Under the pieces are notes generated by a model. That model made no database searches. It was not told where the DNA came from and worked only from the letters and a program-made list of their open reading frames with translations. Shown piece by piece: positions 39,428 to 48,486 of a stretch of 64,000 nt of DNA. The DNA comes from Nannocystis pusilla (lineage in GTDB: Bacteria > Myxococcota_A > Polyangia > Nannocystales > Nannocystaceae): contig NZ_JAPNKE010000002.1 of the NCBI RefSeq assembly GCF_026626665.1, positions 4,627,168 to 4,691,167 on the forward strand, read 5' to 3'. Numbering within the stretch: position 1 is the first letter of the stretch; each line of letters begins with the position of its first letter. A program made the position numbers and the translations under genes.

Positions 39428-40405
39428 ATGGCTGCCCGCCCGAGCGCGTTATCCACCCCCGCCGAGGTCCTCGTGCTCGGCGGCGGCGTCGCGGGCCTGA
39501 CCACGGCCCTCTGCCTGCTGCGGGCCGGCAAGCGCGTCCGCGTGGCCGCCCGGGCCTACGTCGCCGGCACCACCTCGGCCGTCGCCGCCGCCTTCTGGTA
39601 CCCGTATCGCGCCTATCCCGAGGACATGGTGGCTCCGTGGGCGCGCACCAGCTACGCGCGCTTCGCCGAGCTGACGCGCACCGCCCCCGAGTCCGGCGTG
39701 CTGCGCCGCGAGACCGTCGAGGTGTTCCCGCAGTTCGCCCCGCCGCCCGCCTGGGCCAGCGAGCTGCCCGACTTCCGCTTCGTGCCCACGGCCGACCTCC
39801 CGCTCGGCTACGGCGCGGGCCATCGATTCACCTCGTTCGTGATCGAGACCGGCATCTACCTGCCCTGGCTCATGCGCCAGGTCGAGGCGGCCGGCGGCGA
39901 GCTGACCGTCCACGCCTATTCGAGCCTCGACGAGGCCGTGCGCGACTGCCCGCGCGTGGTCGACTGCACCGGCCTCGGCGCCCGCGAGCTCGTCCCCGAT
40001 CCCTCGCTCTACGCCGTGCGAGGTCAGGTCGTGAGGGTGCGTAACCCCGGCATTTCTCGCGTGTGGATCGACGAGTACAGCGGCGGCGGGATCACTTACA
40101 TCGTCCCGCGCAGCCACGACGTCGTCCTCGGCGGGACCGCCGACGAGCGCGAGGAGGACACCACGCCCGACCCCGCCCGCACGCCCGGCATCATCGCCCG
40201 CTGCGCCCGCCTCGAGCCGGCGCTGGCCGACGCCGAGGTCCTGTCGGTGGTCGTCGGCCTCCGCCCCGCGCGCCCGGCCGTCCGTCTCGAGGCCGAGGCG
40301 CGCCCGGGCGGCCTCGTCGTCCACAACTACGGCCACGGCGGCGCCGGCGTCACCCTCTCGTGGGGCTGCGCCGAGGCGACCGCGCACCTGGTCCTTCAGC
40401 CCTGA
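39428..40405 (+). CDS. D-amino-acid-oxidase-like FAD enzyme
   Basis: 325 residues from ATG 39428. It begins with the FAD motif EVLVLGGGVAGLTTALCLLR. It then has SAVAAAFWYPYRAYPEDMV, DCTGLGARELVPD, YAVRGQVVRVRNPG and the C-terminal GLRPARPAVRLEAE with HNYGHGGAGVTLSWGCA. These are the landmarks of eukaryotic-type D-amino-acid oxidase, which oxidises D-amino acids to keto acids with H2O2. No signal peptide, so cytoplasmic. The stop lies 10 bp before cysD; whether the two share function is unclear. Confidence 0.88.
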   Translation: MAARPSALSTPAEVLVLGGGVAGLTTALCLLRAGKRVRVAARAYVAGTTSAVAAAFWYPYRAYPEDMVAPWARTSYARFAELTRTAPESGVLRRETVEVFPQFAPPPAWASELPDFRFVPTADLPLGYGAGHRFTSFVIETGIYLPWLMRQVEAAGGELTVHAYSSLDEAVRDCPRVVDCTGLGARELVPDPSLYAVRGQVVRVRNPGISRVWIDEYSGGGITYIVPRSHDVVLGGTADEREEDTTPDPARTPGIIARCARLEPALADAEVLSVVVGLRPARPAVRLEAEARPGGLVVHNYGHGGAGVTLSWGCAEATAHLVLQP

Positions 40406-40415
40406 CCGAAAAGCC

Positions 40416-41321
40416 ATGTCGCAAACGCTGACCCACCTGCGCCAGCTCGAGGCCGAGAGCATCCACATCATTCGGGAGGTCGCCGCCGAGTTCGAGCGCC
40501 CGGTCCTCCTGTTCAGCGGCGGCAAGGACTCGGCCTGCATGCTGCACGTGGCGCGCAAGGCGTTCCACCCGGCGCCGCTGCCGTTCCCGCTGCTGCACAT
40601 CAACACCACGTGGGACTTCCGCGAGCTGCTCGAGTACCGCGATTGGTTCGCCGCCACCCACGGCATGCACCTCATCGTCTACACCAACGAGGCGGCGCTG
40701 GCCGACGGCATCAATCCGTTCGACACGCCGACGCCCAAGTACAGCGCCGCCATGCAGACGCAGGCGCTGGTCCAGGCGCTGCGCCAGGGCGGCTACGACG
40801 CGGCCTTCGGCGGGGCCCGCCGCGACGAGGAGAAGGCCCGCGCCAAGGAGCGGGTCTACTCGTTCCGCAACAAGCAGATGCAGTGGGACCCGAAGAACCA
40901 GCGGCCCGAGCTGTGGAACACCTATAACGGCAAGGTCAACCCGGGCGAGAGCATCCGCGTGTTCCCGCTGTCGAACTGGACCGAGCTCGACGTGTGGCTG
41001 TACATCCACCTCGAGCAGATCCCGCTGACCCCGCTCTACTTCGCCACCGACCGCCCCTGCATCGAGCGCAACGGGGCCCTCATCGCCGTCGACGACGACC
41101 GCATGCGCCTGCTCCCCGGCGAGGTCCCGCAGCTCCGCAAGGTCCGCTTCCGCACCCTCGGCTGCTACCCCCTCACCGGCGCGATCGAGAGCCCGGCCGC
41201 CACCGTCCCCGAGATCATCGAGGAGATGCTGGTCGCCACCCACTCCGAGCGCCAGGGCCGCCTCATCGACTACGACGAGGCCGGCAGCATGGAGCAGAAG
41301 AAGAAAGAGGGCTACTTCTAA
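40416..41321 (+). CDS. cysD: Sulfate adenylyltransferase subunit 2
   Basis: 301 residues, full family length. The PP-loop SGGKDSACML binds ATP, and TWDFRELLEYRDWF, GGARRDEEKARAKERVYSF and LYFATDRPCIERNG are family hallmarks. With CysN it makes adenosine phosphosulfate from sulfate and ATP in the cytoplasm. Its usual partner cysNC lies 4 kb downstream, separated by other genes. A CATG array starts 2 bp after its stop. Confidence 0.95.
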   Translation: MSQTLTHLRQLEAESIHIIREVAAEFERPVLLFSGGKDSACMLHVARKAFHPAPLPFPLLHINTTWDFRELLEYRDWFAATHGMHLIVYTNEAALADGINPFDTPTPKYSAAMQTQALVQALRQGGYDAAFGGARRDEEKARAKERVYSFRNKQMQWDPKNQRPELWNTYNGKVNPGESIRVFPLSNWTELDVWLYIHLEQIPLTPLYFATDRPCIERNGALIAVDDDRMRLLPGEVPQLRKVRFRTLGCYPLTGAIESPAATVPEIIEEMLVATHSERQGRLIDYDEAGSMEQKKKEGYF

Positions 41322-41322
41322 A

Positions 41323-41386
41323 GCTGCCCTCACGGGCATGTCCGCGAGAGCATGCCTGTCGGGACATGTCTCGGCAGACATGTCCC
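41323..41386. repeat. 14-bp CATG array, 5 units, filling a convergent gap
   Basis: GCTG at 41323, then CATG at 41337, 41351, 41365 and 41379. It fills nearly all of the 72 bp between the stop codons of cysD (41321) and the IgGFc-type gene (41394). Confidence 0.92.
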
Positions 41387-41393
41387 CTGAGCC

Positions 41394-43129
41394 CTACCCC
41401 TGCGGGTTGATCTGCTTCTGGTCGAGCCCGCCCGGGTACGCGTACGAGTCGTATTCGTCGTAGCCGATCACGATCACCCCGAACGGCTGGTCCCCGGTCA
41501 GCACGTGGACGCCGTCGTCGGCCGGCACCCGCGCGACCTCCCACTCCGACGCGCCGACCTTGGTAAACGTGTTCTGGGCCACCGGCGCGCCGTCGAGGGT
41601 GATGTTCGCACCTGTCTTTTGGTCAGGACGATGCGGTCGAACAGCCAGTTGCTGGGGATCAGGATCACGTAGCTCGAGCGGTACTGCGCCAGCGGCACCG
41701 CCTGCGCCATCGCCGGGTCGCCGGCCTGCAGCGCCGGGACGTTGGTGTTGAACGACGACGACATGTACTGCATCAAATAGATCGGCTTGTCGGCGGTGAC
41801 CACGAAGTCGCCGGGGTTGGCCTCGGTGCCGCCGACGGCCATGGTGACGAGCTGCCCCTTCGTCATGGTGAAGTCGTCGGCGGGGATCCCGGTGACCTCG
41901 GGGTGGCGGTCGACGTGGACCTGCGTGCCGTCCTCGGCCGCGAACAGGTGCCAGTACGAGGGCTCCGGCGTGCCGACGTTGCGCACCGGGAAGCGGCTCG
42001 CCACGTAGGTGTCGCCCCACGTCTGCAGCCCGTAGACCTGCTCCTCGAGGTGGTCGCAGCAGCAGGTGTCGGCGCTCGGGACGTTGGCGCACCAGTGATT
42101 GGAGAACACCCCGATCGGCTTGTCCGAGGAGATGTACGTGCCCGACAGCATGTTGACCGACGACTCGATCTGGATCACGTCGCCCTCGTTCATCGGCGGC
42201 AGGGTGTACGGCTGACCGGGCGGCAGCGCCGGCAGCGGCCCGCCGCCGTCGGTCGGCGCCGCCGGGGTGATCGTCACCGTGGTCGCGTCCTTCGCCGCGA
42301 CGATGTCGAGCTGGGCGTTGCCGTAGCTGCTCTCGCCCCAGCCGACCACGTAATAATATTGGTCGTAGACGTTGACCGGCAGCAGCAGCGAGGCGTCGCT
42401 GGTGTACGAGGTCTCGCCGTTGATCGGCTGGAATTGATAGGCGATGATCGGCACGTCGCTGACGACCTTGTAGGCGCCGCGCGGGTTGACCCCGGTGTAG
42501 TCGATGTGCCGGTCCGGCAGGTCGAATTGAAACAGGGTGTTGGGGCCGATCTGCGCCTGCTGGATCGTCGTCCACGCCGCCCCGTCGTGCGTCTGCACCT
42601 GCACGTTCGCGGTCTTGGCCGGGTCGACGTTCGACACCACCACCGCGTACGGCTGCGAATCATAGGCCTCGGCCGGGTCGTTGTTGTTGTCGACCGCGAA
42701 GTACTCGCAGCCGACCGACGACGCGTCGGTCTGCGCCTTGTTGCACAGCGACTTGCACACCCCGAAGTCGCACACCTGGTCGGCCGCGCACGGCGTCGGC
42801 GGCAGCCACGATTGCCCGTCGTCGGCGCACACCTGCACCGCGCTCGGCCCGTCGCACTGCAGCTCGCCGGGCGTGCAGAGGCCGATCGAGGTGACCGAAT
42901 CGGCGGACCCGGTGTCGCTGGTGGTGGTCGCCGTGGTGGTCGTGCCGCTCGTCGTCGGCGCGGTCGTGCCGGTCCCCGAATCACCGGTCGAGGTCGACGT
43001 CCCGACCGGCGGCAAGCCCGTGATCGTCACCGTCGCCGACGCCGACCCGCCGACGCCGCGGCCACCGCTGTCGCCGCAGGCCGCCAGCGCGAGCAGGCCG
43101 CACGAAACACGAATGCAGTCACGCAACAT
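41394..43129 (-). CDS. IgGFc-binding-type surface lipoprotein (frame break near 41617)
   Basis: From ATG 43129. Leader CGLLALAAC (lipobox), then a Thr-rich linker and a Cys-rich stretch (CTPGELQCDGP, VCDFGVCKSLC). The large body matches the IgGFc-binding N-terminal repeat style: SQPYAVVVSNVDPAKTANVQ, IIAYQFQPING, TYISSDKPIGVFSNHWCANV and PIYLMQYMSSSFNTNVPALQ. Near 41617 an A is missing from a run of A; restoring it gives VLTKKTGANITLDGAPVAQN, and also restores a 14-bp repeat spacing at that point. Probably an adhesin-like outer surface protein; binding partner unknown. Confidence 0.85.
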
Positions 43130-43378
43130 GGGCGCACTGTAGCGGAGATCGCGGCGGCGATCGCAAGCACCGCGGGCCTGCGCATGCGCTCGCACGGGGG
43201 ATCGCCCGCGATGGGTCCCCCGGGCCGCACGCGCGAGCCGATGGCTCGCTCGACCGTGACGACAATGACAGCGAGCCGCCCTGCGGGCCCTTCCACCACC
43301 CACCGCTCGGCCCGCTGACGCCGAGGCCCGAGCCCGCCGCGGTTGCGCGACGCGGCGCAGTCGGTCATCGTCGCAGAC

Positions 43379-43756
43379 GTGAGCGACCGTCCCCGTCCCT
43401 CCCGCGCCGGTTTCGTCGCCTTTCTCGGGGTGCTCGTCGCCCTCGTCGCCGGCTACCTCAACGACTGCTTCTCCGGCCTCGGCTTGTCCCCGAACGCGGG
43501 CCAGGCCGTGCCCGCCGCCGCGGAGCCGGCGAAGCCGGCCGCGAAGGCCGAGGGCCGGGTCCGCGTGGTCGTCCAGGGCGAGCAGTGCCGCGTCGGCGAG
43601 GGCAGCCCGCTGCGGCCCTGCGACGCCGTGTGCGCCGAGCAGGCCGCCGGCACCACCGTCGAGATCGAGGCCACCGCCGGGGCCCAGCGGGCCGTCGACG
43701 CCCTCCGCGCCTGCGTGCAGGGCCGCGGCGCCAAGGCCCAGGTCGTATCGGAGTAG
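43379..43756 (+). CDS. Small membrane-anchored periplasmic protein, first gene of an ExbB/ExbD-like trio
   Basis: 125 residues from GTG 43379. One N-terminal helix (GFVAFLGVLVALVAGYL) and a periplasmic part of about 90 residues with four Cys. That part ends in a beta-alpha-beta stretch (GTTVEIEATAGAQRAVDALR, GAKAQVVSE) reminiscent of the outer domain of ExbD/TolR. The helix lacks the ion-binding Asp of ExbD. The gene ends 3 bp before the next one. Function inferred only from context. Confidence 0.6.
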   Translation: MSDRPRPSRAGFVAFLGVLVALVAGYLNDCFSGLGLSPNAGQAVPAAAEPAKPAAKAEGRVRVVVQGEQCRVGEGSPLRPCDAVCAEQAAGTTVEIEATAGAQRAVDALRACVQGRGAKAQVVSE

Positions 43757-43759
43757 CGC

Positions 43760-44326
43760 GTGTTCTGGCAGGCGCTGTTCGACCCCTTCAGCATCGTCGT
43801 CCTCGCCGCGACCCTGGCGATGATCGCCCTCTCGCTCGGCTGGCTGCGCGGCGCGGCCCGCCAGCGCGACGTGCTCGCCGGCGGCCTCGTCGTCTTGCGC
43901 AAGATCGGCGCCCAGCTGGCCGAAAACCACCCGATCCGCCGCCGCCTCGAGTCGGCGCCCGTGGTCGATCTGTCGTTCGAGGAGCTCGCGCGCCTGCTCA
44001 GCGGCCAGCAGGTCGAGCCGGCCGCGCGCACCCTGATCCGCCTCGGCGAGCGCATCGGCTGGGTCGAGCGCTTCGCCCAGCTGTCGGTCCACCTCGGGAT
44101 CCTCGGCACCGTGTTCGCCCTCGTCAGCGCCGACCCGACCGACCTCGAGGGCTTCCGCGCCCGCCTGCCCATGGCCCTCGGCACCACCTTCTGGGGCCTC
44201 GTCGGCGCGATCGCCCTGTCGCTCGTCGCCGGCGCCTGCGAGAGCTTGCTGGGGCGCGCCTCGCAGCACGTCCGCGAGGCCCTGCTCGAGGGCCTCGAAC
44301 ACAAGCCCGAGGGGACCGCCCCGTGA
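43760..44326 (+). CDS. MotA/TolQ/ExbB-like proton channel protein
   Basis: 188 residues from GTG 43760. Three helices: FSIVVLAATLAMIALSLGWL, then a cytoplasmic loop, then LSVHLGILGTVFALVSA and TTFWGLVGAIALSLVAGACE. The GT(V/T)-containing second and third helices are characteristic of the ExbB/TolQ/MotA channel family, which turns proton flow into motion or force. It overlaps the next gene by 4 bp (GTGA). Confidence 0.82.
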   Translation: MFWQALFDPFSIVVLAATLAMIALSLGWLRGAARQRDVLAGGLVVLRKIGAQLAENHPIRRRLESAPVVDLSFEELARLLSGQQVEPAARTLIRLGERIGWVERFAQLSVHLGILGTVFALVSADPTDLEGFRARLPMALGTTFWGLVGAIALSLVAGACESLLGRASQHVREALLEGLEHKPEGTAP

Positions 44327-45051
44327 AGCGCCGCCGCCGTCACGCGCTCGATCTGCTGCCGCTCCTCGACGTCTTCATGGTCGTGCTGTTCGTGTTCGCC
44401 ACCATCCAGGAGGGCCAGCTCGACGCCTCGGCGCACACCGCCGCCGCCATGGAGCGCGAGCTGCAGCAGCTGCGCGCGCAGCAGGTCGACCCCGCCGAGC
44501 TGGCACGAACGCGCCAGGCCCACGCCACCGCCACCGCCGAGGCCGAGGCGGCCCGCGCCGAGCTGGCGCGCGCGACCGAGGCCCAGACCGAGCTGCGCGC
44601 CGCCCTCGAGCAGCTGCGCACCGCCACCGAGCAGGCCGCCGCGACCGCGACGACCTCCGGCGCCGAGGTCCTGCGCCGCCAGGAGGTCCTGGCCCGCCTG
44701 CTCGATCACTTCTCGGTGTTCGAGATCGAGATCGACGGCGAGCTCGCCGGCGACGTCGTCGTCAACCATTGCTGCTACCGCACCGAGCCGCTCGCCGGCG
44801 CCTGGCGCCCGTGCGGCGCCCTGCTCGCCGCCGGCGCCGAGCTGCAGGACTGGCTCGCCGAGGGCGGCGCCGGCCTCGTGGACGCCCTCCGCCGCACCCG
44901 CGGCGGCAACGCGATGACGATCGTGCGCCAGAACGAGCGCGCCACCTGGCGGGTCGCCCGCAAACTGGAAGAACAGCTGCGCGAGCGCTTCCCCGAGCAC
45001 AAGATCTACGGCGAGGGCGTCGCCACCCACTCCCTGGCCTGCCCGCGCTGA
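44323..45051 (+). CDS. ExbD/TolR-like protein with coiled-coil periplasmic domain
   Basis: 242 residues from GTG 44323. After a basic start (RRRRHALDLLPLLDVFMVVL) the membrane helix carries the conserved Asp of ExbD/TolR. A long Ala/Glu/Gln-rich coiled coil (about residues 30-115) follows, then a Cys-containing end domain (VVVNHCCYRTEPL, CGALLAAGAELQDWL). The coiled coil is much longer than in ordinary ExbD (about 140 residues in total), so a different partner is likely. Last gene of the trio; a CATG array follows immediately. Confidence 0.75.
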   Translation: MKRRRRHALDLLPLLDVFMVVLFVFATIQEGQLDASAHTAAAMERELQQLRAQQVDPAELARTRQAHATATAEAEAARAELARATEAQTELRAALEQLRTATEQAAATATTSGAEVLRRQEVLARLLDHFSVFEIEIDGELAGDVVVNHCCYRTEPLAGAWRPCGALLAAGAELQDWLAEGGAGLVDALRRTRGGNAMTIVRQNERATWRVARKLEEQLRERFPEHKIYGEGVATHSLACPR

Positions 45052-45052
45052 T

Positions 45053-45129
45053 CGCCATGTCTCTCGAGACATGCCCTATCGCTCATGTTCTTCAAGACAT
45101 GTCCTCTCGCACATGTCCATGAAGTCATC
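45053..45129. repeat. 14-bp CATG array, 6 units
   Basis: CATG at 45056, 45070, 45084, 45098 and 45112 and CATC at 45126, starting 5 bp after the trio's stop. From 45130 to 45373 I see no gene or further element. Confidence 0.92.
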
Positions 45130-45373
45130 CGGGGGCGTCGCCTCCCCCGAACGGCGACGCCCGCCCCAGGCGCCCCGGCAGGTCTACCACCGCGATCGGA
45201 CCCCACGTCCGCGGCCGCAGCCGCGTGCGCGAACTCAACCGCAGCGGCCCCGCGGCACCGACGCGCACCCAGCGACGCCGGTGCCGTCGAGCCCTGCGAG
45301 CGCCGCCGGCGCGACGGGCCCGGCCCGTTGCCACGGGGCCCGGTTGCCGCGCAAGCTCGTGCCCGCCGCCGCC

Positions 45374-47287
45374 ATGACCGACATCCACGCTTATCTCGAG
45401 CGCCACCAGCAGAAGGAGCTCCTGCGTCTCTTGACCTGCGGCAGCGTCGACGACGGCAAGTCGACCCTGATCGGTCGGCTCATGCACGACACGCGGGCGA
45501 TCTACGAGGACCAGCTGGCGGCGATCCGGCGCGACAGCGTGCGCCAGGGGACCACCGGCGGCGAGCTCGACCTGGCGCTCTTGACCGACGGCCTGCGAGC
45601 CGAGCGCGAGCAGGGCATCACCATCGACGTCGCCTACCGCTACTTCAGCACCGACCGGCGCAAGTTCATCATCGCCGACTGCCCCGGGCACGAGCAGTAC
45701 ACCCGCAACATGGCGACCGGCGCCAGCACCTGCCAGCTCGCCATCATCCTGATCGACGCCCGCCACGGCGTCATGCCGCAGACGCGGCGGCACAGCTACA
45801 TCTGCAGCCTCCTCGGCATCAAGCACCTCGTGGTCGCCATCAACAAGATGGACCTCGTCGGCTTCGACGAGGCTGTCTTCGAGGACATCCGGCGCGCCTA
45901 CACCGACTTCGCCGCCGGCCTGCAGATCCACGACATCACCTTCATCCCGATCTCCGCGCGCGACGGCGACAACGTCGTCGAGGCCGGCGGGCGCATGCCG
46001 TGGTACCAGGGCCCGCCGCTGCTCGCCCACCTCGAGACCGTCCACATCGCCAGCGACCGCAACCTCAGCGACCTGCGCCTGCCCGTCCAGCTGGTCCTGC
46101 GGCCGAGCCACGACTTCCGCGGCTTCGCCGGCTCGATCGCCTCCGGCGTCCTGCGCGTCGGCGACGAGGTCGTCGTCCTGCCCTCGCGGGCGCGCTCGAC
46201 CGTCAAGCGGCTCGTCACCTTCGACGGCGACCTCGAGGAGGCCCACGCGCCGATGGCCGTCACCGTCGTCCTCGCCGACGAGGTCGACGTCAGCCGCGGC
46301 GACGTCATCGTCCGCCCCGGCGGCGAGCCGCAGCAGGCCAGCGAGGTCGAGGCGATGGTCGTGTGGATGGACGAGCGGCCGCTGGTGCGCGGGCGCAGCT
46401 ACCTGATCAAGCACAACACGCGCACCGTCCCCGGCGAGCTCGAGGCCGTGCTGCACCGCGTCGACGTCGCCACCCTCGAGCGGCGCCCGGCCGACGGCCT
46501 GGCGATGAACGAGATCGGGCGCTGCGCATTGGCCCTGCACCGGCCGCTCAACTTCGACCCGTACGCCGTCAACCAGGCCACCGGCGGCTTCATCATCATC
46601 GACCGCACCACCAACGGCACCGTCGGCGCCGGCATGCTGTGCGACCGCGGCGACCGCAGCGGCGGCGCCGATCCGTGGGCCGCGCCCGGGGTCGACGAGG
46701 GCGGCCGCGACCATCGCAGCGCCGTCACCCGCGAGGCCCGCGAGGAGCGCTTCGGCCAGCGCGCCGTCACCCTCCTGCTCACCGGCCTGCCCGGCTCCGG
46801 CAAGGCCACCCTGGCCTACGCCCTCGAGCAGCGGCTGTTCGCCGCCGGCCGCGCGGTCACCGTCCTCTACGGCCCGGCCATGCGCCGCGGCCTCGCGCGC
46901 GACCTCGGCTACGGCGCCGACGACCGCAGCGAGAACCTGCGCCGCGCCGCCGAGGTCGCCCGCCTGTTCAACGAGTCGGGCCTTATCTGCATCTGCGCCT
47001 TCGTGGCCCCGCACGAGGCCGTGCGCGCCCGGGCCCGGCAGGTCATCGGCCCCGGCCGCGCGCTCGAGGTCCACCTCTCCGCCCCGCTCGACGTCCGCCG
47101 CGCGCGCGACCGCACCGGCCTGTACGCTCGCGCCGACGCCGGCGAGATCAAGGCCTTCCCCGGGGTCAGCGCCGCCTACGAGGCCCCCGTCGCCCCCGAC
47201 CTGGTCCTGCCGACGCACGAGCTCGGCGAGGCCGCCTGCGTCGACGCGCTGGTCGAGCTGCTGCGCTCGCGCGGCGCCGTCGGCTGA
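45374..47287 (+). CDS. cysNC: Bifunctional sulfate adenylyltransferase subunit 1/adenylylsulfate kinase
   Basis: 637 residues from ATG 45374. The GTPase part is complete: GSVDDGKSTLIGRLMHDT, TIDVAYRYFST, DCPGHEQYTRNMATGAS, NKMDL. It is CysN, which drives APS synthesis with CysD. The C-terminal kinase part (about residues 470-630) keeps the framework (RSENLRRAAEVARLFNESGL, GLYARADAGEIKAFPGV, YEAP). Two active-site elements are altered: Walker A is GLPGSGKATLA (Ala for Ser/Thr after GK), and the usual DGD/DGQ is YGP (VLYGPAMRRGLARDLGY). The APS kinase half may be inactive. The 3' end is tandemly duplicated downstream. Confidence 0.92.
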   Translation: MTDIHAYLERHQQKELLRLLTCGSVDDGKSTLIGRLMHDTRAIYEDQLAAIRRDSVRQGTTGGELDLALLTDGLRAEREQGITIDVAYRYFSTDRRKFIIADCPGHEQYTRNMATGASTCQLAIILIDARHGVMPQTRRHSYICSLLGIKHLVVAINKMDLVGFDEAVFEDIRRAYTDFAAGLQIHDITFIPISARDGDNVVEAGGRMPWYQGPPLLAHLETVHIASDRNLSDLRLPVQLVLRPSHDFRGFAGSIASGVLRVGDEVVVLPSRARSTVKRLVTFDGDLEEAHAPMAVTVVLADEVDVSRGDVIVRPGGEPQQASEVEAMVVWMDERPLVRGRSYLIKHNTRTVPGELEAVLHRVDVATLERRPADGLAMNEIGRCALALHRPLNFDPYAVNQATGGFIIIDRTTNGTVGAGMLCDRGDRSGGADPWAAPGVDEGGRDHRSAVTREAREERFGQRAVTLLLTGLPGSGKATLAYALEQRLFAAGRAVTVLYGPAMRRGLARDLGYGADDRSENLRRAAEVARLFNESGLICICAFVAPHEAVRARARQVIGPGRALEVHLSAPLDVRRARDRTGLYARADAGEIKAFPGVSAAYEAPVAPDLVLPTHELGEAACVDALVELLRSRGAVG

Positions 47288-47400
47288 CGCTCTCTCGTGA
47301 CCCGCGGCGCCGTCGGCCGACGCTCTCGCCGCGTGACCGCGGCGCCGTCGGTCGACGCTCTCGCCTGTCTCTTGTGACCTGCTCCATGGGACAGGTCGCC
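47271..47400. repeat. Tandem copies of the cysNC 3' end plus a short 14-bp array
   Basis: GCGGCGCCGTCGG followed by a CGACGCTCTC-type segment occurs at 47271 (inside cysNC), 47304 and 47339, spaced 33 and 35 bp. CCTG, CCTG and CAGG cores at 47364, 47378 and 47392 form a 14-bp array. Confidence 0.8.
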
Positions 47401-47430
47401 GCCTCCCGCCGATCCTGCTATCCTGAGAGC

Positions 47431-48009
47431 ATGGTCGAACCCGGCTCGCCCGTCCTCCCGCGCCACAGCGCCGCCCTCGGCCTCACCCTGTTCGCCGCCA
47501 TCGCCCTCCCGATCGTCGGCGACGCCAGCGTGCTCGACTGGCTGCTGGCGATCGGCGCGCGCGACCCGATCGCCGCGTTGTTCGGCCTGTTCATCTTCGG
47601 CGCGCCGTTCCTGTTCGGCCTCGCCGTGGCGATCGCCAGCGTCCTGCACGACCGCGGGCGAGCCGCCCAGGTGATCCAGGTCCCGCTCTCGATCATCCAC
47701 GCGGTGCTGGTGCTCCACGCCGGCGCGCTCCTGCAGGCGCCCGACATCCCGCTGCGCCTGTCGTTCATCGGCTTCACCGCGGTCGCCTGCATCTATTACC
47801 TCTACGCCAAGGCCGAGGCCGAGGCCGCCGACCGCCCGCTCGGCCCGCGCTGGCTGACCCGCTGGGGCGGCGTCGTGTTGACCGGCGCCACCTTCTGGCT
47901 GCACTTCCAGACCTTCGGCCACCGCCCGTTCGGCCTCGCGGTCCACGTCACCCTCGTCGCCGCGTTCCTGCTCGCCGCCACCACCCCGCGCGAGCGCGCC
48001 GGCGAGTAG
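47431..48009 (+). CDS. Small multi-pass membrane protein, unknown
   Basis: 192 residues. Five hydrophobic segments (for example LGLTLFAAIALPIVG, FGLFIFGAPFLFGLAVAIAS, IIHAVLVLHAGALLQAP) with few charged residues. No family is recognised and no transport motif seen. It has its own upstream repeat cluster and no obvious operon partner. Confidence 0.7.
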   Translation: MVEPGSPVLPRHSAALGLTLFAAIALPIVGDASVLDWLLAIGARDPIAALFGLFIFGAPFLFGLAVAIASVLHDRGRAAQVIQVPLSIIHAVLVLHAGALLQAPDIPLRLSFIGFTAVACIYYLYAKAEAEAADRPLGPRWLTRWGGVVLTGATFWLHFQTFGHRPFGLAVHVTLVAAFLLAATTPRERAGE

Positions 48010-48486
48010 CGCCGCGATCGGCGTCACACCGCTCGCGTGACTCGGCCTCCCGCGCTCACGACGGCCGCTTCGCCTCCGCCGGGCGCGCGACTGCGAGGCA
48101 TCTCTCAAGACGGCGAGTCGCCAGCCCTCACGCATACACCTGTCCTCTGGGACAGGCATCGCGGCCGCACCACGCTCGCGTGACATCGCCCGCCGCTCGC
48201 GGATGCACTGTCGCCTCGCGCCGGCCCGCGAGTCGCATCGAGGCGCGGGCCCGCTGGACTCGCATTCGCCGATCGTGTGATCCGGATCGCAGAATCAGCG
48301 CCGTGAAACGCCGCCGTTCGCGGGCGCTTCCCCCGCGGCGCGGACGCCCCGCCGGACTCGCATGTCCCGAAGGACACCTCCGAGATCGCCGCGCGCCCCC
48401 TCGCAGCCGGCCTGGCCGCCCGTCTGTCGCCTCGCCGCGGTCTGCCGTCATTCGCCGGCCGGTGGTTCATTCGTATCTTCGCTTGC
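48010..48486. other. Non-coding gap with short repeat pairs
   Basis: No convincing gene in about 480 bp. Two short 14-bp-type pairs occur: CCTG/CAGG at 48139 and 48153, and CATG/CACC at 48361 and 48375. Presumably holds the promoter for the lipoprotein gene at 48487. Confidence 0.4.

Noticed and set aside
41323..41386. CRISPR array
   Set aside because: Units are 14 bp, have no unique spacers of 30-40 bp, and no cas genes are nearby.
43760..45051. Zorya-type defence system
   Set aside because: A MotA-like channel is present, but its partner lacks an OmpA domain and no ZorC/ZorD/ZorE-type gene follows, so an energy-transducing trio is the simpler reading.
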